DNA of 64,000 bases from Aureimonas sp. AU22 (GTDB lineage Bacteria > Pseudomonadota > Alphaproteobacteria > Rhizobiales > Rhizobiaceae): the NCBI RefSeq assembly GCF_001463745.1, contig NZ_BBWJ01000004.1, forward strand, positions 124,001 to 188,000, read 5' to 3'. Position 1 is the stretch's first letter; the number at the start of each line of letters is the position of its first letter. Of this stretch, positions 26,340 through 35,470 are shown piece after piece. The notes under the pieces are model-generated. The model saw only the letters and a list, made by a program, of their open reading frames with translations. It had not been told where the DNA came from and did no database searches. The translations under genes and the position numbers were made by a program.

Positions 26340-27275
26340 TCAGTCAGGCAAGGGAATGTGCTCGTCGCGGTCGTCGACCGGCAGATCGAAACGTCCCGTT
26401 CCCCATGCCTCCGCGCGCCATTCGGCCTTGGCTTCTTCGATACGCTCCCGGGAGGATGCGACGAAGTTCCACCAGATGTAGCGCGGGCCCTTCATGGTCG
26501 CGCCGCCCAGAATCATCAGCCGGGCGCCTGCCGGTCCTCCGGAGACGGTGATCCGGTCGCCGGGACGGAAGACCATCATCTGCCCCGCCTCGAACACCTG
26601 GCCCGCGACGGAGATCGAGCCCTCGACGATGTAGATGCCCCGATCCTCGTGATCGTCCGGCATCGGCAGCCGGCTTCCCGGATCGAGCCGCACGTCCGCA
26701 TAGAAGGTTTCGGAGAACATCGTGGCCGGCGCGGCTTCGCCATAGGCGGTTCCGAGAATCAGCCGAACCGACGCGCCATCGTCCTCGATGGTCGGCAGCA
26801 CATCCTTGCCGTGATGCTCGAACATCGGGATCATGTCTTCGTGGCTGTCGGGTAGAGCCAGCCAGGTCTGGATCCCCAAGAGGCTGCTCGGACCGCTGCG
26901 GCCTTCGGCGCTCGTGCGCTCCGAGTGCGAGACGCCGCGCCCGGCCACCATCCAGTTCAGCGCGCCCGGCCGGATGATCTGGTCCGAGCCGATGCTGTCG
27001 CGGTGGTGGAAGTCGCCGCGATAAAGGTACGTCACGGTCCCGAGGCCGATATGCGGATGAGGTCGGACGTCGACGCCGGTGCCCGTCAGGAACTCCGCCG
27101 GTCCCGCCTGATCGAAGAAGATGAACGGCCCGACCATCTGGCGCTTGGGCGCGGGAAGCGCGCGCCGCACCTCGAAGCCGCTGAGGTCGCGCGATCGCGG
27201 GATGATGAGCGTCTCGATGGCGTCGATGCCGACGTCGTCGGGGCAGCCCGGCTCGATCGCGGGGTTCCAGCTCAT
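26340..27275 (-). CDS. Pirin-family protein
   Basis: A 311-residue bicupin. The N-terminal metal site is DVRPHPHIGLGTVTYLYRG (near residue 67) with further ligands in RGVSHSERTS, and a pirin C-terminal domain follows. Some pirins are quercetinase-like dioxygenases, others regulators; this one's activity is unknown. ATG 27275 is chosen because CAGGAGGA precedes it, against an in-frame upstream Met at 27311. The LysR gene lies 162 bp upstream on the same strand, a common neighbour pair that suggests control by it (inference). Confidence 0.9.
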   Translation of the reverse strand: MSWNPAIEPGCPDDVGIDAIETLIIPRSRDLSGFEVRRALPAPKRQMVGPFIFFDQAGPAEFLTGTGVDVRPHPHIGLGTVTYLYRGDFHHRDSIGSDQIIRPGALNWMVAGRGVSHSERTSAEGRSGPSSLLGIQTWLALPDSHEDMIPMFEHHGKDVLPTIEDDGASVRLILGTAYGEAAPATMFSETFYADVRLDPGSRLPMPDDHEDRGIYIVEGSISVAGQVFEAGQMMVFRPGDRITVSGGPAGARLMILGGATMKGPRYIWWNFVASSRERIEEAKAEWRAEAWGTGRFDLPVDDRDEHIPLPD

Positions 27276-27437
27276 GCGGTCCTCCTCCTGCAAAACCATC
27301 GTCGCGCGCAACGAACGCGTCGTCGCCTCGATCCGGCCAGAGCTATCGGACGCCCCTACCCGCCGCTAGCCGCGCATCCCGGCACACTGTGTTGCGGAAA
27401 GCGGAACTGGCGTGGCGGCCCCCCCCTCTCGCGGAGG

Positions 27438-28331
27438 TCACGGCTCGGCGCTAGCGAAGCGCGGATCGTCGCCGAGCAGCTCGATCAGGAGCTCGGTGAA
27501 GATGCGGACCTTCCGCGCGGGATGCTGGCCGGGCGGTCGCACGACGTAGGCGCCTGCGGTCGGCGGCGGATAGCGCGTCATGATCGGAACCAGGGCTCCC
27601 GATGTGATGTATTCGTGCGTGACGCAGTCGGGGATCCAGGCGACGCCGAGGCCCGCGGCGGCGGCGGCGGCAAGCGCGTTGGCGTTGTCGGCCTTGAACC
27701 GCCCCTGCGGCTTCACGGTCATCACCTTGTCTCCATCCATGAACTGCCAGGCCTCCGTGCCCTGCATCAGCGCCTGATGGGCGGCGAGGTCCGAGGGGGT
27801 GTCCGGCGCGCCGTGCGCCTCGATGTAGCTCGGGCTTGCGACCAGTTTGCCGGAAATCGGACCGATGCGCCGGGCGATCAGGTTCGAGTCCTGGAGGTAG
27901 CCGACCCGGATGGCGCAATCGAAGCCTTCCGTGATGAGATCGACGAACCGATCGCCGTAGACCGAGTGGACGTGCAGTTGCGGGTGGCGCCGTGCCATTT
28001 CCGCGAGCATCGGGGCAAAGTGCGTCGGGCCGAAGGAAAGCGGAACGGCCACGCGCAACCGGCCGCGAAGCTCGCCGTTCGGTACCACGGCTTCCCGGGC
28101 CGCCTCGATCTCGGCGCCGACCCGCGCGGCATGGTCGCGGAAGGCGTTGCCGGCTTCGGTCAGGGCAGCGCCGCGCGTGTTTCGCGCGACGAGCTGCACG
28201 CCGAGTTCTTCCTCGAGCCGCATCAGGCGCCGGCTGACGATCGATTTCGAGACGCCGAGCCTGCGAGCAGCGGCCGAAACGCCTCCCGCGTCGGCGATTT
28301 CCACGAAGATCGAAAGGTCTTCGGTATCCAT
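27438..28331 (-). CDS. LysR-family transcriptional regulator
   Basis: A 297-residue regulator. The helix-turn-helix is at residues 1-60 (LSIFVEIADAGGVSAAARRL, VSKSIVSRRLMRLEEELGV), followed by a LysR substrate-binding domain from about 90. It is of the subgroup with RHPQLHVHSVYGDRFVDLI. ATG 28331 gives the standard start just before the DNA-binding helix; the upstream 26 codons are unlikely. The likely target is the pirin gene downstream. Effector unknown. Confidence 0.92.
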   Translation of the reverse strand: MDTEDLSIFVEIADAGGVSAAARRLGVSKSIVSRRLMRLEEELGVQLVARNTRGAALTEAGNAFRDHAARVGAEIEAAREAVVPNGELRGRLRVAVPLSFGPTHFAPMLAEMARRHPQLHVHSVYGDRFVDLITEGFDCAIRVGYLQDSNLIARRIGPISGKLVASPSYIEAHGAPDTPSDLAAHQALMQGTEAWQFMDGDKVMTVKPQGRFKADNANALAAAAAAGLGVAWIPDCVTHEYITSGALVPIMTRYPPPTAGAYVVRPPGQHPARKVRIFTELLIELLGDDPRFASAEP

Positions 28332-28512
28332 CCGGCGTTCCCCGTTTCGCGACACGATAGCCCTAGATGACGGCCACCGTAGCATGCGGGAGAATGGGAG
28401 GGTGGCCATGCCGGGATAACATCGGCGTCAGCGGTTCCCTTCACCATCGACGCGCAACGCCGGACCGGCTCCCTCCTCCATGCGCCGATGCAATCATTGA
28501 GAGTTGTTGCAG

Positions 28513-28543
28513 GTTGACGCAATCTAGGGTTGCTACGGTCAAC
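28513..28543. promoter_or_regulatory. Inverted repeats upstream of bcsN
   Basis: GTTGAC (28513-28518) and GTCAAC (28538-28543) are inverted copies, with GCAA (28519-28522) and TTGC (28530-28533) between them. They lie upstream of the cellulose operon. TTGACG could also be a -35 box, but I find no good -10 at normal spacing. Candidate operator only. Confidence 0.3.
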
Positions 28544-28671
28544 ATTCGGTGCCCCGCTTCGTGTGAAACCAGCAGACGATTGCCGCCATGTCCCACCCGC
28601 CCCTTACCGACGTCGATCGTCACCGAGTAACGGCACTCGAGCGCGTGTTGTCCGGTCGTGCTTCGGCACCC

Positions 28672-29688
28672 ATGCCGAGAATGGCGTGCCGGCTGCTGCT
28701 GGCGCTCTGCCTCGCATTGGCTGCCGGCTGTGCGTCGCGTGGCGAGATCGACCGCTTCTCCACCATCCGGGACGTATCTCCGCGCGAGGCCTTCGTCCTG
28801 CCGCAGTCGGGCGGACCGGCCGTGGTGGGCGTTCTGGAACAGCGCTACCGCAACGGCGTCGAACAGGAGATCGTCCTGGCGGGCGGCGGCGGTGTCGGGG
28901 CCCAGAACACGATCCGTGCCCACTTCATCGGTCCGGTCGACCGCTCGACCTCCGGTCGCACGGAACTCTCGGAACGCTCGCTGGCACGCGCCGACATCGC
29001 CGGTGAACTCCGACGGGAGTTTCCCGGCGTCGCGATGCGTCGCTCGCCCCTCTACGTACAGAACCGCTATGGCCCTTTCGGCTTCGCCACCGGACGGCTC
29101 GGCTCGACGAACTGCCTCTACGCGTGGCAACGGCTCAGCGGAACGGACCATGCGACGCTGCTTCTGCGGCCGCGGGGCATCATCAACCTGCGCCTGCGCC
29201 AGTGCGAGGCCGGCGCCACCGACGCGCAGCTTCTCGCGACGATGTACGGTCTCGGCGTCAACGCCTTCCTGAACCACTTCTCGTGGATGCCCTACGGCGA
29301 CCCGCCCGCGCCCTCGGCAACGCTGGGCGAAACCGGCGCGCCCCTCTATCCCGAGCCGCTGGTAGCGGCGGCGGACACCATCGCCCCGGCAGCGCCGGCC
29401 GAAGACCCAGCGCCACGGCCGCCCCCGCCCCGTCGCGCGGCCCGTGCGGTTGCGGCTACACCGCCGGACGCCCTGCGGCCCGAACCGCTCCCCCAACCCA
29501 CCGGCCCCGCCGTTCCTCCACCTCCCGGAGAGGCGCCCGCATACCCCGCCCCCGCACCCGCGGCGTCGCCGCCGGGACCGACGGGCGCGCGATCCGAGGG
29601 GGACGGAACGCAATCCGCAGCGCGACCGGTGGTTGCACCACCGATGATCTGTTCCGATGGCCGGCTGATGGGGACCGAAGGCTGCTGA
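28672..29688 (+). CDS. bcsN: Cellulose biosynthesis lipoprotein BcsN
   Basis: A 338-residue predicted lipoprotein, with a signal segment ending in the lipobox LAAG-C (Cys20 from ATG 28672). The body matches BcsN: residues about 30-215 are the folded part (PREAFVLPQSGGPAVVGVLE, ARADIAGELRREFPGV, ATMYGLGVNAFLNHFSWMPY). Residues 215-320 are Pro/Ala-rich, and the end carries a Cys pair (MICSDGRLMGTEGC). BcsN occurs in rhizobial cellulose operons, and its exact role is not established to my knowledge. An in-frame ATG at 28588 would put 28 extra residues before the signal, which would be odd for a lipoprotein. It leads the bcs operon, 171 bp before bcsA. Confidence 0.88.
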   Translation: MPRMACRLLLALCLALAAGCASRGEIDRFSTIRDVSPREAFVLPQSGGPAVVGVLEQRYRNGVEQEIVLAGGGGVGAQNTIRAHFIGPVDRSTSGRTELSERSLARADIAGELRREFPGVAMRRSPLYVQNRYGPFGFATGRLGSTNCLYAWQRLSGTDHATLLLRPRGIINLRLRQCEAGATDAQLLATMYGLGVNAFLNHFSWMPYGDPPAPSATLGETGAPLYPEPLVAAADTIAPAAPAEDPAPRPPPPRRAARAVAATPPDALRPEPLPQPTGPAVPPPPGEAPAYPAPAPAASPPGPTGARSEGDGTQSAARPVVAPPMICSDGRLMGTEGC

Positions 29689-29859
29689 ACCCAGTGCCGG
29701 GCCGATCACGACGGTTTCGAACGAGGCCAGGACCGCAATCATAGATTGCAAGTTCCCTTACCCTTTCGTAGCACTGAGAGGCGTTCGATCCCGATGCGGC
29801 ATCCGGCACTCGGCGAGCGAAGAGCCTCCGTATCCTGCCCCTGTCCACCGGGACTAGAC

Positions 29860-32055
29860 ATGCTGCGCATCGCAATGACCCTCCTGTGGATCCTGGCCTC
29901 GGCTCTGGCGATCGCCATGATCACGCTGCCCGTCAGCCTGCAGGCGCAGTTCTTCGCCGTGCTCTTCGTGCTCGGCGTCATGATGATCCTGAAGACGCTC
30001 GATCTCGGCGGCGTCTGGCGGCTCGTGGCGCTGGCGCTCGGAACCTCGATCGTGCTGCGATACGTCTACTGGCGCACGACCTCGACACTGCCGCCGGTGA
30101 ACCAGCTCGAGAACTTCATCCCGGGCTTCCTTCTGTATCTCGCCGAGATGTACAGCGTCTTCATGCTGGCGCTCAGCCTCTTCGTGGTGGCGGCGCCGGT
30201 GCCGCCCCGGCTATCCCGCTCGCTGGCGGCGGACCGGCGACCACCGACGGTCGACGTCTTCGTTCCCACCTACAACGAACCGATCAAGCTCCTCGCCAAC
30301 ACCCTGGCGTCCGCGCTCGCGATGAACTACCCGGCCGATCGGTTCACGGTCTGGCTTCTCGACGACGGCGGCTCGGAGCAGAAGCGCCAGTCCGACGACA
30401 TGGTGGCCGCCGAGGCGGCGCAGCGGCGCCACGTCGAGCTGCAGGCGCTCTGCGCGGCGCTCGGGGCACGGTATCTCACCCGGGCGCGCAACCTTGCCGC
30501 CAAGGCCGGCAACCTCAACAACGGCATGACGCAGTCCAGCGGCGAGCTGATCGCCGTCTTCGACGCCGACCATGCGCCCGCCCGCGACTTCCTGGCCGAA
30601 ACCGTGGGCTATTTCGAGGACGACCCGCGCCTGTTCCTGGTGCAGACGCCGCACTTCTTCCTCAATCCCGATCCGCTGGAGCGCAACCTGCGCACGTTCG
30701 CCAAGATGCCGTCCGAGAACGAGATGTTCTACGGCATCATCCAGCGCGGCCTCGACAAGTGGAACGCCGCCTTCTTCTGCGGCTCCGCGGCGCTTCTGCG
30801 GCGGGAGGCCCTTCTGGAGACGGGCGGCTTCTCCGGCGTCTCCATCACGGAGGACTGCGAGACGGCGGTGGAGCTTCATTCGCGGGGCTGGAACAGCCTC
30901 TACCTCGACAAGCCGCTGATCGCGGGCCTACAGCCGGCGACCTTCGCTTCGTTCATCGGCCAGCGCTCGCGCTGGGCGCAGGGGATGATGCAGATCCTTC
31001 TCCTGCGCGCGCCGCTGTTCAAGCGCGGCCTCTCCTTCCCCCAGCGCCTTTGCTACACGTCCTCCACGCTGTTCTGGCTGTTTCCCTTTCCGCGGCTGAT
31101 GTTTCTCGTCGCGCCGCTCTTCTACCTGTTCTTCGGCCTGCAGATCTTCAACGCGTCCTCGGGCGAGTTCGTGGCCTACACGCTCACCTACATGGCCGTG
31201 AACCTGATGATGCAGAACTACATGTACGGCTCGTTCCGCTGGCCATGGATCTCCGAGCTCTACGAGTACGTGCAGAGCGTTCACCTGCTGCCGGCCGTCG
31301 TCTCCACCATCCGCCACCCGAAGAAGCCGACCTTCAACGTCACGGCCAAGGACGAATCGATCGAAGTCAGCCGCGTGTCCGAGCTTGGCATGCCGTTCTA
31401 CGTGATCTTCGCGATCCTGCTTCTCGGACTGGTGGCCACCGTCTGGCGTGTGATCGACGAGCCCTATCGTGCCGACCTGACCATGGTGGTGGGCGCCTGG
31501 AACGTCCTCAATCTGGTGATTGCGGGCTGCGCGCTCGGCGTCGTATCGGAGCTCGGAACCCGGACCGTCAATCCGCGCATCCCCGTGAAGCGGCGATGCG
31601 AACTGCGGATCGGGGAGGCGGCGCTGGCCGGAACGATCGAGGACGTTTCCGTGTCCGGCGTCGCCGTTCGCGTGACGGGAGCGCTGCCGCACGAGGCCGA
31701 GCGCGGCACGGTGGCGACGCTGACGGTGCGGACCGACCGGGCGACGGACAACGACACGATCCCGGTGGCGTTCAAGCGCATGACGCGGGGCGAAGGCAGC
31801 ATGGTGCTGGGGTGCGCGTTCATCACCGAGGGGCCGCACCACAACCGCCTGATCGCCGACCTGATCTTCGCCGATTCCGCGCAGTGGGAAGCCTTCCAGC
31901 GCGCGCGCCGCCGCAATCCCGGCCTTCTCGGTGGCTCGGCCTGGTTCTTTGGCGTGTGCGTCTACCAGACCTTCCGCGGGCTCGGATACCTCCTGCGCTC
32001 GGTGGGCCGAAAGCCGACCGCCGAGGCGGCGACCGCAGTGGAGGCGCACGGATGA
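29860..32055 (+). CDS. bcsA: Cellulose synthase catalytic subunit (UDP-forming)
   Basis: A 731-residue inner-membrane GT2 polymerase that makes and exports beta-1,4-glucan from UDP-glucose. Four N-terminal membrane segments precede the GT2 domain, where all catalytic signatures are present: DDGGS at 168-172, DAD at 235-237, TED at 330-332, and QRSRW at 368-372. More membrane segments follow, then a C-terminal PilZ domain from about 565 with DVSVSG intact. The usual Arg-x-x-x-Arg lead of PilZ is not clear: the sequence is RTVNPR (568-573). ATG 29860 starts just before the first membrane segment, with a weak upstream Shine-Dalgarno. The stop overlaps bcsB by ATGA. Confidence 0.95.
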   Translation: MLRIAMTLLWILASALAIAMITLPVSLQAQFFAVLFVLGVMMILKTLDLGGVWRLVALALGTSIVLRYVYWRTTSTLPPVNQLENFIPGFLLYLAEMYSVFMLALSLFVVAAPVPPRLSRSLAADRRPPTVDVFVPTYNEPIKLLANTLASALAMNYPADRFTVWLLDDGGSEQKRQSDDMVAAEAAQRRHVELQALCAALGARYLTRARNLAAKAGNLNNGMTQSSGELIAVFDADHAPARDFLAETVGYFEDDPRLFLVQTPHFFLNPDPLERNLRTFAKMPSENEMFYGIIQRGLDKWNAAFFCGSAALLRREALLETGGFSGVSITEDCETAVELHSRGWNSLYLDKPLIAGLQPATFASFIGQRSRWAQGMMQILLLRAPLFKRGLSFPQRLCYTSSTLFWLFPFPRLMFLVAPLFYLFFGLQIFNASSGEFVAYTLTYMAVNLMMQNYMYGSFRWPWISELYEYVQSVHLLPAVVSTIRHPKKPTFNVTAKDESIEVSRVSELGMPFYVIFAILLLGLVATVWRVIDEPYRADLTMVVGAWNVLNLVIAGCALGVVSELGTRTVNPRIPVKRRCELRIGEAALAGTIEDVSVSGVAVRVTGALPHEAERGTVATLTVRTDRATDNDTIPVAFKRMTRGEGSMVLGCAFITEGPHHNRLIADLIFADSAQWEAFQRARRRNPGLLGGSAWFFGVCVYQTFRGLGYLLRSVGRKPTAEAATAVEAHG

Positions 32056-34439
32056 GCCGGCGCATCGCCCCAGCCCTCGCCTTCCTTGCCGCAGCTTTCT
32101 GCGGCCCCGCCGGCGCCCAGCCCGCGCCCTTCGACATGAGCGGCGAGCGCCCGCCGGCGACCGAGTCTCGCCCCGTACGGGAGGCCCCGCCAAGTTCTCC
32201 TGCGGCTGACGTGTCGTCGGGTGAGCCTGCATCCGACGCGCCGCCGGCCTCAGTGCCGCCCGCATCCCCTGCGCCCCAAGCGAACCGGGCGGCCATTCCC
32301 GCGCCGGGCGGCTGGCGTCGTCATCTCGTCGCCGGACCGGAACTGGCGCTTTCGGGCGAGACCGATCGCCGACGCTGGTCGGTCTACCTGACGCGCGAAG
32401 AAGCCGAGGCGTCCGCCCGGCTCGCCATCGCCTACCAGAACGCCATCCTGGTGGCGCCGGAAGCCTCGCGCCTGCGCGTCCTCGTCAACGACATGCCGCT
32501 CGTCGACGAGCCGGTCGCCTCGTCCGACGACATCGGCGACCTGTCCGCCCCGGTGCCGCCGGGCCTGCTGCACCCCGGCTTCAATACGATCAGCGTCGAG
32601 AGCACCCTGCGACACCGTACGGACTGCACGGTCTCCTCCACCTACGATCTCTGGACCCGTCTGAATTCCGCCGGCACCTTTCTCGAATTCACGGGCACGC
32701 CGGCCGATTTCGCGGCGCGCCGGCTGGAGGACATTCGCGCCACGGGGACCGACGCGGAAGGCCTGACGCATATCCGCATCACGCTGCCGGACGGTCAGCT
32801 CGGTGAAGCCGCAGAGACCGTGCTGCGGCTCTCGCAGGGTCTCGCGCTTCTCGCGGCCATGCCGAACCAGTCGGTCGAAATCGTACAGGGAAGCGTTCCG
32901 CCGGTCCGCTCCGGGACACTCGACGTCGTGGTCGCGCCGGCCGACGCCGTCGGCGCCCTGATGGGAACCGGAACGAGCGCACCGGCGGGCGGGACGAGCT
33001 TCCTGCAACGCACGGACGGCTCCAGCGTGCTCGTCGTCACCGGCACCGGGTGGGACGAGGTTCGAGCCGGCGCGGAGCGCATCGTCTCGTTCGTGGACCC
33101 CGAGGACCGCGCGCCGCGCCCGGCCTTCCTCAGCCCCGCGCTGCGAACGCCGGATGCCCCATTGATGCGCCAGGGCGGAGCGCTGCGCTTTCGCGATCTC
33201 GGCGTGGCCTCGCAGGAGTTCTCCGGCCGGCGCTTCCGCACCGAGTTCGCTGTGGCATTCCCCGGCGACTTCTTCGCCCGCGCCTATGGCGAGGCGGTGA
33301 TGCGGCTCGACGCCGCCTACAGCGGCGAAGTGCTGCCGGGCAGCCTCGTCAACGTCTATGTCAACGGCAACATCGCCACGACCCTGCCGATCGGCGGCGG
33401 TGGCAGCGGTGCGCTGAACGAGTTCCCGCTTCGGGTCACCATGCGCCACGTGCGGCCGGGGGCCAACACGATCGCCCTCGAGGCCAACCTCCTGACCGCT
33501 GCCGACGATAGCTGCGCGCCCGGCACCTCCACCGGCGGCACGCCACGCTTCGCCCTGTTCGACACGTCCCGGTTCGAGGTCCCGGACTTCGCGCGGATCG
33601 CTCGCGTACCCGACCTTTCGGCGTTCCAGGGCGTCGGTTTCCCCTACAACGTGGCGCAGAAGCCGGTGGACGTGGTTCTGCCGGACGACCGCCCCGATGG
33701 GCTCGACGCCGCTGCCGACCTGTTCGGGCGGGTCGCCTTTTCCGCCGGCCATGTGATTCCGCTACGTGTGGCACGGACGCCGGCTGCCCCGGCGTCGCAC
33801 GCGCTCTTCATTGGGTCGCCTCGCCAGCTTCCACCCACCGTGCTGTCGCAGGTCAACATCGACCCTAAGCGGGCCGCGGAATGGGGAGGCCAGACGCCCG
33901 GCCCCGCCGCACGTCCCGAGCTGACGCCGGACAGGTGGCAAGAGCAGTTCGGCGCCGCCTCCGGCTGGCGCGGCAGGCTGGCGGATCTGGGAGACTGGTT
34001 GCGCTCGACCCTCGACATCGAGGCCGGTGGGCTGCGGCTTCTGCCGGCACAGGAGCAGCCGTTCACGCCGGGCGACGACGACGGGCTGGTGATCGCCCAG
34101 GGCGCGGCTGCCGACGGAGCGGTCTGGACTGTGGTGACATCGCCCAGCACCGCCACGCTGAAGGACAGCGTCGGACTGATCGTGCGCGAAAGCAACTGGG
34201 TGCAGCTCGACGGCCGTGTGTCAGCATTCGACCCCGCGACGGGAACCGTCACCAGCCAATCGCTCGGCGCGGCAAGCCTCCTGCCGACGCAGCCCTTCTC
34301 GCTGGCGAACCTTCGCCTGATCGTCGCCAACTGGTTGTCGGAAAACGTCCTCGCCTATGCCTCGCTGATCGTGGCCGTGGCGCTGCTGCTCGGCGTCGCC
34401 ACCACCGCCTTCGTGAAGACCCTGGGGCAACGGCGATGA
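32052..34439 (+). CDS. bcsB: Cellulose synthase regulatory subunit BcsB
   Basis: A 795-residue periplasmic protein anchored by one C-terminal membrane helix (about 768-787, ENVLAYASLIVAVALLLGVA). Residues 1-22 are a signal peptide. A Pro/Ala-rich linker (about 30-85) precedes the folded carbohydrate-binding and flavodoxin-like modules (GGWRRHLVAGPELALSGETD, PPGLLHPGFNTISVES, VRPGANTIALEANLLTA). BcsB binds BcsA in the membrane and guides the emerging glucan through the periplasm. The start is ATG 32052, in an ATGA overlap with bcsA, and the end overlaps bcsZ in the same way. Confidence 0.95.
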   Translation: MSRRIAPALAFLAAAFCGPAGAQPAPFDMSGERPPATESRPVREAPPSSPAADVSSGEPASDAPPASVPPASPAPQANRAAIPAPGGWRRHLVAGPELALSGETDRRRWSVYLTREEAEASARLAIAYQNAILVAPEASRLRVLVNDMPLVDEPVASSDDIGDLSAPVPPGLLHPGFNTISVESTLRHRTDCTVSSTYDLWTRLNSAGTFLEFTGTPADFAARRLEDIRATGTDAEGLTHIRITLPDGQLGEAAETVLRLSQGLALLAAMPNQSVEIVQGSVPPVRSGTLDVVVAPADAVGALMGTGTSAPAGGTSFLQRTDGSSVLVVTGTGWDEVRAGAERIVSFVDPEDRAPRPAFLSPALRTPDAPLMRQGGALRFRDLGVASQEFSGRRFRTEFAVAFPGDFFARAYGEAVMRLDAAYSGEVLPGSLVNVYVNGNIATTLPIGGGGSGALNEFPLRVTMRHVRPGANTIALEANLLTAADDSCAPGTSTGGTPRFALFDTSRFEVPDFARIARVPDLSAFQGVGFPYNVAQKPVDVVLPDDRPDGLDAAADLFGRVAFSAGHVIPLRVARTPAAPASHALFIGSPRQLPPTVLSQVNIDPKRAAEWGGQTPGPAARPELTPDRWQEQFGAASGWRGRLADLGDWLRSTLDIEAGGLRLLPAQEQPFTPGDDDGLVIAQGAAADGAVWTVVTSPSTATLKDSVGLIVRESNWVQLDGRVSAFDPATGTVTSQSLGAASLLPTQPFSLANLRLIVANWLSENVLAYASLIVAVALLLGVATTAFVKTLGQRR

Positions 34440-35470
34440 GAGTGTGGAAGATTGTCCTCACCGCCCTGCTCCTCGCCTGCTCGCCGGCCCTGGCCGCATC
34501 GACGCTCTCGGCCGACAGCTGGGCCCGCTACCGCGCGAGCTTCCTCGACGACACCGGGCGGATCGTCGATACGGGCAACGACGGCATCAGCCACAGCGAG
34601 GGCCAGGGATACGGCCTGCTCCTCGCGGTGATGGCCGACGACCCCGCGAACTTCGACCGAATCTGGAGCTTCACGCGCACGCAACTCCTCGTGCGCGACG
34701 ACGGCTTAGCCGCTTGGCGCTGGACGCCCGGCGCGCAGCCGCCCGTCACCGACCTCAACGATGCCAGCGACGGCGACATTCTGATCGCCCTCGCGCTGGC
34801 GCGGGGCGCCGACCGATGGCAGCGACCCGACCTCCGACAAGCCGCGACGGCGCTCGCGGAAGCCATCGGCTCGCATCTCCTGTTCGAGCATGACGGGCAG
34901 GTTCTGCTGCGGCCGGGCGTCGCCGGTTTCGACCGGAGCGATCGAGCGGACGGTCCGGTGGTGAACCTTTCCTATTGGGTCTTCGAGGCGTTTGGGGAAC
35001 TCGCCGCGCTCGCGCCCGATCACGACTGGATCGGCGTGGCAAAGAGCGGGCGGCAGCTGTTGACGCAGGTGCTGTCCGACGCACCACTGCCGCCCGAATG
35101 GCTCTCCGTCGCCGACCGTCCGCGGCCGGCCGAGGGCTTCCCCGCGGAGTTCGGCTACAACGCGCTCCGCCTGCCGCTCTACCTGATGCGGGCGCAGGAG
35201 GGCGACGCGGATCTCATGCGCAAGCTCGCAAGCGCGATGACCGACGAAGACGGCAATCTGCGGATCGTCGACCTCGCGAGCGGCGCCACCACGCACACCT
35301 TGAGCGATTCGGGCTATCGCATCATCCCGGCCGCCATCGCCTGCGTGCTGGACGGGGCGCCGGTGCCGGAAGACCTGCGCCGCTTCGCACCGACCCTCTA
35401 CTATCCCTCCACCCTGCATCTCCTCACCCTCGGCACCCTTTCGGAGACGCATCCCGAATGTCTGCGATGA
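34436..35470 (+). CDS. bcsZ: Periplasmic endoglucanase BcsZ (GH8)
   Basis: A 344-residue secreted beta-1,4-glucanase of family GH8. Residues 1-20 are a signal peptide ending ALA-A. The general-acid Glu lies in ISHSEGQGYGLLLA (near residue 55) and the Asp of the active site in DLNDASDGDILIALALA (near 109). The end of the domain is typical (SGYRIIPAAIAC, YYPSTLHLLTL). BcsZ trims nascent cellulose and is required or enhancing for cellulose output in many species. Start and stop both overlap neighbours by ATGA. Confidence 0.95.
   Translation: MRVWKIVLTALLLACSPALAASTLSADSWARYRASFLDDTGRIVDTGNDGISHSEGQGYGLLLAVMADDPANFDRIWSFTRTQLLVRDDGLAAWRWTPGAQPPVTDLNDASDGDILIALALARGADRWQRPDLRQAATALAEAIGSHLLFEHDGQVLLRPGVAGFDRSDRADGPVVNLSYWVFEAFGELAALAPDHDWIGVAKSGRQLLTQVLSDAPLPPEWLSVADRPRPAEGFPAEFGYNALRLPLYLMRAQEGDADLMRKLASAMTDEDGNLRIVDLASGATTHTLSDSGYRIIPAAIACVLDGAPVPEDLRRFAPTLYYPSTLHLLTLGTLSETHPECLR

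Noticed and set aside
29886-32051. Reading bcsB as a 1517-residue protein starting at 29886
   Set aside because: The first 722 codons are a shadow of bcsA in another frame; the signal peptide and overlap with bcsA place the start at 32052.
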